From Bidens hawaiensis (taxonomy: Eukaryota > Streptophyta > Magnoliopsida > Asterales > Asteraceae): a stretch of 64,000 bases of DNA. A program made the position numbers and the translations under genes. Below are positions 37,826 to 49,565 of the stretch, one piece after another. Location: assembly GCA_021521415.1 (NCBI GenBank), contig JAIQDT010009236.1, positions 29,056-93,055 of the forward strand. The letters are read 5' to 3'. Numbering within the stretch: the stretch's first letter is position 1; the number at the start of each line of letters is the position of its first letter. The notes beneath the pieces are model-generated. The model was not told the origin of the DNA, made no database searches, and was given only the letters and a program-made list of their open reading frames with translations.

Positions 37826-39199
37826 TCATCATCATCATCAACCTGAGTCGAATGTTCCTGAGACTCATGCTGATCCAAGCCCATCCATCGCTGAGCCTCA
37901 AACTCAAGATCAGATTTTTGAAGATTTTGCTCGTAAAATTTAACTTTATGGGTGATTTTCAACATGCTAATGCCCCTTTTGGCTCATTTGGCCCAATCAA
38001 TCAGGGTTCGACAAGGTTGCCCAAATTCTTGCTATGCAAGAATCATATCTACAGAACAAAGGTAAGGGATTTGTTCCTGAGGATGCTCCTGTTGATGTAC
38101 AAGCACTACAACGTCGAGTATTTGAGCTCGAGCAAGATTCATTCATCAAAGATGTTCGTATTCAAGAACTGGAAGCCAGTAACTTCGATAAAGATTCTAA
38201 GATCAAAGAACTCTAGTCCAACATGGGAGGATTGACTGCTATGTACCTAGACCTCTAGCAAAAACTCATTCAAAAGTTTGGTGATTAATGTAAGAGCAGT
38301 GATGATGTAGCTCCAAGAACAACTCAAGTTGATCAATGTGGCAGCTCTAGTGTTCGTCCAAATACAAACATTAATGAATCTGAGACACTGAAACAGTATA
38401 TGTCTGCACCTCCAATTACCAAAGAGAAATCAGATAGAATTCAGAAGAAGCTGCTGGTGATGAAAAACTACAATCAGAATGTTGAGTCATCTGATCATCC
38501 AGATAGGTTCATTGTCACCTTTCCTAAAGGATTCTCAGATAAATATGGTGATTGTTCCGGAATTGTATCTTGGGCTTTTGATGCTGACAAAAATATGTGG
38601 TGGGTTAAACGAAATTCTGGGAGCATAGAATAATATAAAAAGATGAAGGAATTCGGGTCCTGGACCAAGGTGGACCTCACTGATCTAACAAATTCTCCTT
38701 TCCACAATCCAACCCATGACAAGCGGGCGTCTGACTTCTGGACCTTTATACGTCGTCAAGTCGAGACTGGATTTCCAAATATGAAAACCGCTGAATCGTT
38801 TTTGAAGAAGGCTAAAGGGGTTAGAGATCCACGAACTAGAAAGACAATGGTAAATGTCATGTGGCCTGGAACAAAGAAAGCCACTCATATTCCTGTGCCT
38901 GACGCCATTCCAGATAGTACATTGGACAATATGAGGTTCTGGATATTTGATAGTTCGACTGCCACTATTGTTATAAAATTACAGAAGGGCAAAGGGCAGT
39001 TCAGATTCGTTGATCCAGGAGTTTTGCTAAAGTTTGGTGAGAAGATATCAAGACCCTCATTACATTTCAGATAATACCTGACCCGATCTTTGAAACGGCC
39101 GCAAAAGAATACACAAGCATGGAAGCCTTTATCATCATAACTAAGTTTTGGGCAGGTGCTTTAAAGGACGCTGACATTGATTACATAGAGCATGACTGA
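36655..39199 (+). pseudogene. Extra ORF of the copia element (env-like position)
   Basis: Starts MDYQTSLKFVDTHN at 36655, with a TAG at codon 28 (36736-36738). The conserved-looking block (RENPIICKNTISDFW, DEISHIHMSAIVAL) runs to 37357, where TAA overlaps an ATG in the next frame. Then follow an acidic stretch (SSNDEDEETNVQ), a CAA/CAT microsatellite giving poly-Gln/poly-His (37790-37840), a coiled coil near 38100-38210, and a C-terminal domain (RFIVTFPKGFSDKYG, DKRASDFWTFIRRQ, MRFWIFDSSTATIVI) ending at TGA 39197-39199. It has no signal peptide or clear membrane segment, so nothing supports an envelope role except position. I do not recognise a function. At least six stops or shifts. Confidence 0.7.
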
Positions 39200-39216
39200 G
39201 AACCAAGCTACAAACC

Positions 39217-39226
39217 AAGGGGGAGA
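39217..39226 (+). promoter_or_regulatory. Polypurine tract of the copia element
   Basis: AAGGGGGAGA, one base before the 3' LTR (39228), is the expected plus-strand primer. A similar tract occurs internally near 34338. Confidence 0.85.
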
Positions 39227-39227
39227 T

Positions 39228-39596
39228 TGTTAGGCCTAGACTAAATGGTTTGTACTTAGTTGTTGGGATATGTATGTAAACCGATATCCTTATGGATCTC
39301 GGTGGGCTTTGGGCTATTGTTGGTCTACTTAGTTGGTTACTCTATATATAGTTCACTTGTATAGGGTTTTGGTTGTTCACTCAGTCTTTAATTTTAATTT
39401 TGGCCGTCTAGTGTTGTTAGACGAGTTGTGTAAGCATAGTGCTTAAGCAGCCGACGTTAATAAGAACATGTGTTTTGAAGCTTTACTTGGTGTTCTTCGT
39501 GTTATTACTATTGTTCTTAAACATCTTGTGATGGATTTCCGTACCAACATTAAGATCCATTGATATCATATTGAAAGATCTGTCTTGGACCCTACA
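39228..39596 (+). repeat. 3' LTR of the copia element
   Basis: Begins TGTTAGGCC, ends GACCCTACA, and is followed by the target duplication GGCTC (39597-39601). It aligns along its whole length with 16628-16991. Confidence 0.9.
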
Positions 39597-39601
39597 GGCT
39601 C

Positions 39602-40692
39602 AAAGTTATGAGAATAGAAGAAATGATCATGAATCTCGATACACCATTCCTGGATTTATGAATCCATCATTCGTTCTTGAGAGTCAAGCGGCAAAAGTTT
39701 TTACACAGACGATTTTTTTATCAACAATTGCAGATAGAGGATGGTATTCATAGTTGTGCTTCTGTTACTAGAAAAGAAGTTGATGATTTTCTGAAGTTTG
39801 AAATTGAGGATTTGAATCAGCCATGCACTAGATTTTTTGAAGTTTCAGTTCCTGTTTCTTTTTATTTGTTTTTCTCTTATATTTCCTATTCATTGTGTAA
39901 TATTAATGTGATTCATTCTGTCATTATATCCTTTTCTTTTTTTCTTATGTATTGTGTAATTCTGTTAATCTTTTTTGTTTGTGTTCTTGTTGTGTAGGTT
40001 ATGTTTCGAAGTGTAGATCAAACCATATCATGCAGCTGCAGAAGATTTGAATTGTTTGGATTACTATGTAGAGATATTTTTTATTTTCTTAGAATTTGTT
40101 TCGTAACAGAATTCCCGAAGAAGTATATAGTTAGGCGATGGAGAAAAGAAGTTTTTTCAAATATGTCACTTTGTTCTTTTAGGCCCAAAGAATGTGGGGA
40201 AAATTGTGTGATGTTGAAGCTGTTCTTCGTCTACTTAGGTTTGCTCATGAGTATAATATAAATAAATTGGTTAGTGACAAAGAACAATTGTATCTTTATA
40301 GATATTATGTCAAAGATTACATGTCTAAGGCTGATGAAGCTCAAGTTGTTGCCCTGCCCCTTAGCAGGAGATATATATTTGCATAAATGACTGGAATGAG
40401 AGAACATGTAGTGTTACAATCAAAAATCATGTTAGAACATGAACAAAAGGTTGTGGGAGTCATAAACGCTTGAAGTCAGCTCGTGATATAGCAATTAGTC
40501 ATGTTGGGGATAAACAAAGGGGAAGTGGTTTCTGCAAAGGTGTTGGTCACAATAAACGCACTTGCGAGTTATACTTACAAAGCATTAGAGAGAAAGAAGC
40601 AACAACCAGTTCAGGAGTTTCTTGTTTGCAAGATTCAGATTCTCGGTAATTTTTACTTTAGTTTATTGTGTAATAATGACCATTGTGTCTAA
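39602..40692 (+). pseudogene. FAR1/FRS-type MULE transposase, 3' part
   Basis: Resumes the exon broken at 16627 (SYENRRNDHESRYTIPGF). After a frameshift near 39715 comes EVDDFLKFEIEDLNQPCTRFFE, a GT-AG intron ending in TTGTGTAG near 39998, and a SWIM zinc-finger region, VDQTISCSCRRFELFGLLCR. SWIM needs CxCx(n)CxH; here the residue after CR is Asp (CRDIFY) where relatives have His, so zinc binding is probably lost. EFPKKYIVRRW follows, and later fragments (DVEAVLRLLRFAHEYN) match the C-terminal parts of FRS proteins. The 3' end is uncertain. Confidence 0.8.
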
Positions 40693-41385
40693 AGCTCGTT
40701 GTGTCATACTGGAATATTTTGGTCTAAATGGAGTGACTTACTTTTAGCTTTTATGCTTAACATTTTATTGTGCTATAATGGTCATTGTGTCATATCAAAA
40801 GATAGATTCTAAATGTTTGTCATAAACCATTCAACCATCAAAGTTGCATGGTCATTGTGCCATATTTGGAATATTGTGTTATAATGTTCATTGTATCATA
40901 TTAAATAATATCTAATGTTTGTCATAATCCATTCAAACTATCAAATTTAGCATGGTCATTGTATCATAGACATAGTGATCTTATATTAACATGGTTACCT
41001 TTTGTGTGATCACAATGAATGTGTTTTTCTATAAATACATTCATTGTGTAATATCTTTTTTATTGACTAATATGATCATACAATGCATGTTTCATACAAT
41101 ATTCGAGAGGAACCAAAATACATTCCAAATGTTGTCATAAACCATTCAAGTTTCAAGAAAAAAGAAACACAAAACAAAACATAACATCATACCCATAACC
41201 AACAAGTTAACATTTTCTTAACCAACTATACACCTACCTTTCTTCAATCCACTTCTTTAAAATACATTTCAAATGTTATCATAAACCATTCAAGTTTCAA
41301 AAAAAGAAAAGAAAAACAAAACAGAACACCATAGCCATAACCAACAAGTTAAAATTTTCTTAACCAACCATACATCCACCTTTCT
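40693..41385. other. Non-coding junction between the convergent MULE genes
   Basis: Carries many ATTGTGTCAT-like motifs on the plus strand (40660-41060), then a tandem duplication of about 147 bases (41113-41258 and 41259-41405; shared CATAAACCATTCAAGTTTCA and CATAACCAACAAGTTAA). The second unit runs into the last codons of the Ulp1-like gene. Confidence 0.7.
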
Positions 41386-42879
41386 TCAACCCACTTCTTT
41401 AGTCAACCTTTGTAGTATTCTTTTCAATTTTGAATTTCTTTGTAGTTTCTTTCTTTCTTCTGCTGATTTTGCCAAATAAAGTCTCACCCTTTGTATAACA
41501 AAGTCTGTGTTCTCGTTTATGTCATGCAAAGCGATCTTAGTGGCATACTTTATGCGTAAATCTATGATTTGTGCCTCCTGCTTTATGGTTGCGTCCTTCA
41601 CAAATCCACACACCCAATCCTTGGCTTTCTCACCCTTATAGGTCTCCATATGCCTCATTAAAAAAATACCACAATCGATATAGTTGGTTGAAGTTTTCCA
41701 TGGCATTTGTAATTCTTATATTTTGTAGTTTTCATAAGGATTGCTTTTGGGTGTGATATATGATCAAGGTAAGCTTCAAAAGCTTGTTCTTGAAAACAAA
41801 CAAAAAAATAGTTGAGTTTTCTGGAAAAAAAAGGTGTGATATATGATCAATTTGTAAACTTACGGTTTTTTTTCGTAGCCATTGTATTTATCTTCAAAGA
41901 TTAACGTTGATGCAATGTTGTCAATGAGAACAGTCATTGTGTCTTTTAGGTTGAAGCAGACGACATAAAAGTGGCGTACCTGAATAGTTGGTACAAATAC
42001 AATATCAATGTCTTCAATGGTTTCTAATTTTTCTTTCTTTAAAAGTTTAGTAACTGATCAACTATGTTCGTCTCATATCCATCAAAGTCAAACTATATAC
42101 AATCTATTAGATAATGAAAAATATGTAATATAACACAAAACATACGATACTATACAAAAATGGCACAATGAGACAATGATATGCATTATGACACAATTAA
42201 CTACATTGTGTTTTAAGAAACTTACAATTTTGACAAAACAACCTGCATTTGTCTTTAGAGAAACTTTTTATTTTGTATATTATTTATATACTTAAGAAAC
42301 TTTTTGTGTACTGACAATCATCGGGATATTGCAAAACAGACGATATACAGATTTCTTTCCTTCCTCTTTTCTCCATTTTTTATAATATGTGACTACACAT
42401 TTATAATATCGGCATGCAAATCAACTCCTGGCAAGCTTTCCAATTTAACTCTTGGCAATGATATAACATCTTTAATCAAGAATATAAAATCCCTGGAAAA
42501 AACGATAACAATTTAATAGCAATTAAAAAAGTAACTATACAAAGATCATTGTGTTAACTTTTGTAATAAAGTTTAAAAGGTGTTATACCAAATGTCTTTT
42601 GTCCCTTTAAATAAGTAGGATGAAACATTTACAACTTATCTTTGAACGAAATGAGAGAACACGATTTCAGCCAAATTCCTATTTCTTGTAGGTCTTTTTT
42701 TTTTCCATGTTCCTCATTCTGTCATTGCCCCTGTTCCTCATTATGTTACGGTTTTATACTTGAAATTGGTTTGGCAATACTAACATTTTTAATTGGTGTG
42801 ATTTAGTCATTTGCTTTGGTTTGAAGGATTGATAATTTATTTATACATCAACAACTTGTTCAACACCTTTATCTAGTTA

Positions 42880-43510
42880 AGATACGGCACAATCAAAATA
42901 TAACATAGTAGATTATGACACAACTGACTTTAACATATATGTATCTTGATACGATTGCTTAATCTCATCACATTGTCCTTTTTTCTGTGTTTCTCCTTCA
43001 ACCATGTCTTTCTTATTATTTTTTCCAGCTTCAAAACTCATCATGACATCATTTAGTTAAAATATGACACAATCAAAATATAACACAGTAGATTATGACA
43101 CAATAGACTTTATGACACAACATATACGTACCTTGATATGATTGTTAAACCTCATCCACATTTTCATTTTTCTGTGTTTCCCCTTCTTCAACCATGTGTG
43201 CTAAACCTATTTCTTTCGACCTAATATACATTTTTGGTATCGTCTTTGTTTGCTCAGCAGCATGTCTTCCTCCTTATTTTTTCCAGCTTCAAAACTTATC
43301 ATGCTTTCTGAAATTCAGTTAATTTATGACACGATCAGAATATAACATAGTATGTTATGCCACAATAGACTTTATGACATAATAGTTTTAAAATATGACA
43401 CAACAAACTTTACGAGACAATACATATATACCTTGAGACGATTTTTTGACCTCATCCACATGGTTCTTATTCTTTTCTCTCCCTTCTTCAACCATGGGCT
43501 ATGCACCTTT
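42880..43510 (-). repeat. Repeated exon-intron module in the Ulp1-like gene
   Basis: Three diverged units (about 42880-43030, 43055-43210, 43310-43510) each hold intron-like ACACAATCAAAATATAACA.AGTA.ATTATG on the plus strand, and a short minus-strand frame reading roughly MVEEGETQKN..VDEVKQSYQ up to a GTA-type donor. The gene therefore appears to have gained short exons by tandem duplication. Confidence 0.5.
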
Positions 43511-45435
43511 TTCTTTTCCAGCTTCAACATTCATTGTATTTTTTGTTGCTCTCACCCTTAATTCTAGAGTTAATGGTGTTGGTTGAGATAAATGCAAGTC
43601 AAAACTTGGTGGTTCAAAACAGTTAACTGGGTTTCTCTTTTAGTTAACGAAATGACTTGTTGTTCCATCTTATAAAACTCCAACAATTGTGATCCACTAA
43701 TTTCAAATGGTGTACTGTCAATAGCATTTTGTTTTTAACTTCATCTTGGTCGCTTTTATGAAACTTCTTTACCAAAAGTTCTCATTCGTCTTTCTGCTAT
43801 TTGATCAACGTACCTTGTGGAAAATGATTAATTCCATTTTTTAACAAAAACTCAATTTACTTCCCATGTTCATCAAATTGTTACAGCTCTTTCTTTAGTA
43901 TATTAGCCAAATCTGTAAAAACAAAGACAAATTTTTTATTAATTACAAATTTAATGAAATGAAAACATAAAGAAAATGTATATATGATTAATTATCATAC
44001 CTCCTCCGTCTCCAAGGATTCATCTTCACCAGATTCTGTCGACATTGTGTTATATTACCATATTCGGTTTTCATATTGTCATATTCACTTGATTCTGTCT
44101 CCAATGACTCATCTTCATATGATTCATCTTCATCTGACTCCATTTCTAATTCAGGTTCCTCTAATACAAATCACATATTACACAATGATCTTAGTAGTTT
44201 CTAATATATAATTAAATCATGTTAAACCATAGTGAATGAAACAAAATATAATATGACATAATAGGTTAAATACCTTGAATATTAGCTTGGAAATCACTTT
44301 GATTGTGTTTTTTATAACAACTTTTAACGACTTTTTCGATTCTTCAACTTTTTTCCTTCATTTTGTCTTTTCCTTTGCTTATAAGATAGTTTTCCTCAAA
44401 CTCCACTAATGTAGTGAAGTCAATCTTTTCAAGTATTTTAGAATCTTTAACCCATTTTTCTTGGCGGAAAGTTTTTGTCGCTGGGAGATATATATTTGTT
44501 AACAATAAAAAAACAATAAACAGAAAACTATGTAACTTCCATTGTGTAATATATATATATATATATTGATTATTTACCCCCGAGTAACATCATTGGGCCA
44601 TTGTAAAGTGCGTCAACATCACTATTCCATTCTTTTCGGTTTTCTTTGAGACATTCTATAATGTAGCCACACCAATTCAAGCTTCTTATGTTAGTGTTTT
44701 TCATTACCGATGTCAAAAACCTTTGATTGACAGTATTGATCATCATCGTCTCCCCCTATACAGTGAAAAAAAATTAACCAAGAAGTTAAGCCTGAACATC
44801 CTTCCAGAATCTTTTTTATTATTCATTTTATCGCTGAAATAGCTTACAAATATCTTGCTCGGTATGCTATCACCAAATTGAGTCCTCCATTCTTTTACAA
44901 CAGGATCCTTTTTGTTTTTCTTTCTTTTTGTTTGTACCTTCTCGCCACCATTTGGTATTGCAAAAACTTCATTGATCAACGTATTTGTTATATTGAGACG
45001 AAGAACCCCATCAAATACCAAATTTGTTATTGGATCATAGTTTTCAAGAATCCAGTAAGCGAAAGCAGTAGGGACTGTTTGTATTTATGGAACAGGTTTC
45101 ACCAAACCCCATCTCAGTTACTGCTTTTCTCTGATTTTCATTCAAATTATCAATAAAATCAATAAGGTTTGATGGCGAACACCTCATATTTAACCTTTGA
45201 CGTGTAAATGGAAAGAATTTTGGTTCTTGTTTCTGTTTTAGAACTGCAGTCTATACTATCTTCCTCTTCTTTTTTTTCGGTTCTCTATTACTCTGATATT
45301 CTCCTTTCTTCTTGTTTTCACAAGTTGGTTCTTTGTCTTGGATATTTTTTGTTTACGAAAAACATGAATAGGAATCATCAAATCATCTACTACAAAAAAA
45401 AAGTGTTACACAATTTATTAAAACACGTAATATGA

Positions 45436-46937
45436 TTACACAATAAGATATAGAGTAACACAATAAGATAATGATGTATAGATAATATACAACGACACAA
45501 CAACAAATTCACATAATGATCCAATTAAACGATGACACATAAATGAAACGACACAAATGATCTAATATGACACAATGTCACAATAATCATGTATAACACA
45601 ATCAGGATATAACACTGTAGATTATGCTACAACACTCAAATTATTTAGATTGAAATTATGGACACAACAATGTGAGAAATCACAAAAATAAACTAATATG
45701 ACACAATTACACAATAATCTAACTTCGTAATGGCACAATAATGTATAACACTCACACAAATGATCTTATATGACACAATTAAAAAATAATCTAACTGCAA
45801 AATGACACAATAATGTATATACATTCACACAAACGATCTTCTATGACATAATTACACAATAATCTAACTACACAATGGCACAATAATGTATATACACTAA
45901 CACAAATGATCTTATATGACACAATTACACAATAATCTAACTGCACAATGGCACAATAATGTCTATACACTCACAAAAATGATCTTATATGGCACAATTA
46001 CACAGTAATCTTACTGCAAAATGACACAATAATGTATATAAACTCACACAAATGATCTTATATGACACAATTACACAATATTCTAATTGCACAATGACAT
46101 AATAATGTAGGTACCCTCACACAAATGATCTTATATGACACAATTGTACAATAATCTAACTGCACAATGGCACCATAATATATGTACACTCACACAAATG
46201 ATATTATATGACACAATTACAAAATAATCTAACTTCGTAATGGCACAATAATGTATGTACACTCACACAAATTATCTTATATGACACAATTACAAATAAT
46301 CTAACTGCAAAATGACACAATAATGTATATACACTCACACAAAATGATCTTATATGAGTCAATTATACAATAATCTAACTGCACAATGACACAATAATGT
46401 ATATACACTCACACAAATGATCTTATATGACACAATTACACAATATTATAACTGCACAGTGGCACAATAATGTATGTACACTCACACAAATGATCTTATA
46501 TGACACAATTACACAATAATCTAATTGCACAGTGGCACAATAATGTATGTACACTCACACAAATGATCTTATATGCACAATTACACAATAATCCTACTAC
46601 ATAATGGCACAATAATGTATATACAGTCACACAAATGATCTTATATGATACAATTACACAATATTCTAACTGCACAATGGCATAATAATGCGTATACATT
46701 CACACAAATGATCTTATATAACATAATTGCACAATATTCTAACTGCACAATGACACAATAATGTATATAAACTCACACAAATGATCTTAAATAACACAAT
46801 TACACAATAATCAAACTGCACAATGACAAAATAACATATATACACTCACACAAATGATCTTATATGACACAATTACACAATATTCTAACTGCACAATGAC
46901 ACAATAATGTATGTAGACTCACACAAATGATCTTATA
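45436..46937. repeat. Minisatellite, unit about 73 bp, left part
   Basis: Irregular ACACAATGA/ACACAAT motifs to about 45750, then about 16 units of period 71-73 containing AAATGATCTTATATGACACA, ATAATCTAACTGCACAATG and CACAATAATGTATATACACT. It lies in the presumed first intron of the Ulp1-like gene and is split by solo LTR-3; about three more units follow at 49375-49565. Confidence 0.9.
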
Positions 46938-49374
46938 TGTAACATCCCGAAATTTTCAAGAATAATATTTAATGTACTATTTATTTATGAAGGAAAAGTT
47001 TACTTGAATTAATAAAGAATTAATAAAATAATAAAGATGGAAGGTTAAGTAGGCTAATTAAACGGGAATAAATATTGACCAAAAAGGAAAGATGGGTCAT
47101 AGGTCCATGGGCTTAAGGGAGTATAAATACCCCTTAAACCCTAAACCTTTCCATTTTATCCATCTCTACACCATAGCCTACACCTTAAAAAAACACACAA
47201 CACCTTCCTTTATCCCAAGCCGAGATCCGAAGATAAAAACCGATCTTGTTAGTGTTAGAGCATTGTAACAAGCCAAAACCGATATCAAGACTAGATCGCG
47301 TGTGCAAACCGACTCGTTTAAGGTACGTTCAATAACGAAAACTTGTTCGGCTTGTTTAGTATTCTTAGATCTATATAGATCAAAATGATAAAGACTAATC
47401 AAACGTGATGATTCCTGTTAAATCCGTTAGCATTTGATAGCGTAATTGTTATTATAAAGAAGCCGTAATATATATCAATCAAATACACCATTTAAACTCG
47501 ATGTTGGGATGTTTGAATGATTAGGGTTTGTAGGCGCTATGAATACGAGCCTACTGACACCAATTTCATGTTGTTTCATCGTGATTTGAGGGTCAATTGC
47601 AGATCTGGTGTCCGTTGACTGTTCTTGTTCTTGAAAATTTTGACTTTGACCATCATAGTCAAAGATTGGATAAGAACATATATTCGTTCGTTATGAATAG
47701 CGAATGAATAATCATTCGTTATACATTCATAACGAATAGGATTCATTTGCGTGTCTTTGATGACGAATGAACGCTTAATTCGTCTTAATGAATTAGCGAA
47801 TGGTATCTGCCATTCGTTATTCATCCATTCGCTATGATAAGACAATGAATTAATTCATTCGCTATAAGATACACTTACATACTCTTGTAACGAATGATCC
47901 CTCATTAGTCTTATAGAAAACACGAATGGCCTAGTCATTCGTTATGCACCCATTCGTCTGAGATCAAACCATTCGTTATAACGAAAGGAACCATTCGTCA
48001 TAACGAATGGGATAGCAATTGAGGCTTTACCAGAGACCATTCGTTATAACCCAGCCAGAGGCTCTGCCCCTTGGACCCCGCTAGGGGCTGCCGCCTCTAG
48101 AACCCCGCTGCTAGGGGCGCTGCCCCCGACCCCTGTTCGTTGAGGGTTATGATAAACTAGAAATATGATATGGGTAGTGATAGTTAATTGATATGTGTAA
48201 TTTTTATACAGTTATCCATGCCCAGTTAAAGAAAGGAGTCACCATTAACTCTGAGAGGAACCGAGTTCAGGTGAGTTCTAGCCACATTTCCTTGTTATGT
48301 TTTCGGGGTTGTGTGGATACTCAATGTGAATGTTAATACACTTAACTTAAGTGGTAAGTATATGCTATATATAATATATGTGTGATAGAATGTATGAACG
48401 TAATGAACGAATTCCTGTCGGTATGTGTTCGGGTATTGCACGTATCTTCAAGGAGTACAATTGTTAGATGAATGATGTGAAGAACGCCTAGAGTGTTTGT
48501 ATGCTATGATGTAATTATTGTATATGTGAGGTATGTGTAAGCAGGTACATGAATGGTATGTGAGACCTACGTCCGGCATAGTAAGTTAGGATGGCAAATC
48601 CCTCTAAACTTCTATTGGACCTAGACTCGATATGTGATAGTGTAATAAGGACTGTGAACCTTATAGCGTTCCTTATACGGATATTATATAACTGAGTATG
48701 CCTTCCTTCTATGGGGTACTTTCTACGGACAATAAATATGGTTCCTTCTATGGATCAGGTATAGGGATCCTTCTATGGATAATGTGTAGTGGTCCTTCTA
48801 TGGAAAGTATATAGGGTCCCTTTTATGGGTAATGTTTAATGATCCTTCTATGGATAATATCTAGGGATCCTTTTATGGATAGTTTATATAGATCTTTCTA
48901 TGGATGATACAAGTTGTTAATTCCATGAATAATAGTAATTGTTCTTCTAATAGATATTATGCAATGGTCCTATTACGGATAATTATAAAGTGTCAGGAAT
49001 GAAATTTAGTTTAAGTATGAATATATATCTTCGGATACGTATACGTGAATGTATGAGAATGTATTGTATATTTCCTGATCAACTAGAACTTACTCAGCGT
49101 AGCTGACTTTTAGTATGCACGCGGGTAAATATGTTTAATGAGCTAGCAAGAGGATGGCACATGGCATGAATTGAACGGTTGACATCTGAAGATGGAAGAA
49201 ATGATATTTTAAATATGATGTTTTATGATATGTTTTAAACACAAGTTTGAATGTTTTGTAACGAATGATTGAAGTTAATGTTTCCGTGAAAGGTTTTAAT
49301 TAGCTCTGATTTGTAGAACTGTGTTTATGAGTAAATCCGACTTAAATGTAGAGCACCGGGATCAGGGCCTTACA
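46938..49374 (+). mobile_element. Solo LTR-3 (2.4 kb) in the minisatellite
   Basis: Starts TGTAACATCCCG, ends GGGCCTTACA, with a perfect TTATA duplication (46933-46937 and 49375-49379). Same family as LTR-1 and LTR-2: GGGAGTATAAATACCCC near 47118, palindromic ATTCGTTA repeats (47690-48050), GC-rich island (48061-48136), and CTCAGCGTAGCTGACTTTTA (49093-49112). In place of the CCTAATAATAT repeat it has a dozen or so TCCTTCTATGGAT units (48700-48980). Confidence 0.9.
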
Positions 49375-49565
49375 TTATATGACATAATTACACAATATTC
49401 TAATTGCATAATGACACAATAATGTATGTATACTCACACAAATGATCTTATATGACACAATTACACAATAATCTAACTATACAATGGCACAATAATGTAT
49501 GTACACTCTTACAAATGATCTTATGTGACACAATAATCTAACTGCACAATGGCACAATAATGCAA
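49375..49565. repeat. Minisatellite, right part
   Basis: About three further copies of the 73-bp unit. They continue the array at 45436-46937 after solo LTR-3 and end near the presumed first exon of the Ulp1-like gene. Confidence 0.85.

Larger units (their letters stand above)
16628..39596 (+). mobile_element. Ty1/copia element with extra ORF, split by two insertions
   Basis: LTRs of 364 and 369 bp (16628-16991 and 39228-39596) are near-identical, and a perfect 5-bp duplication GGCTC (16623-16627 and 39597-39601) lies inside a transposase exon. It has a primer-binding site for initiator tRNA-Met, gag, protease, integrase, RT and RNase H in copia order, a 1.5-2 kb non-coding stretch, and then a further sense ORF before the polypurine tract. 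Without the two nested insertions the element is about 12.6 kb, very long for copia. An extra ORF after pol suggests a SIRE/Maximus-like relative, but the short LTRs are unusual for that lineage, so this is tentative. Confidence 0.9.

Noticed and set aside
37641..37965. Minus-strand poly-Val and poly-Leu frames
   Set aside because: Antisense reading of the CAA/CAT repeat in the extra copia ORF.
36655..39199. Retroviral-type envelope gene
   Set aside because: Position fits, but no signal peptide, fusion or transmembrane segment is visible; the product looks soluble with a coiled coil.
45436..46937. CRISPR-like regular repeat array
   Set aside because: Head-to-tail minisatellite without unique spacers, in plant DNA inside an intron.
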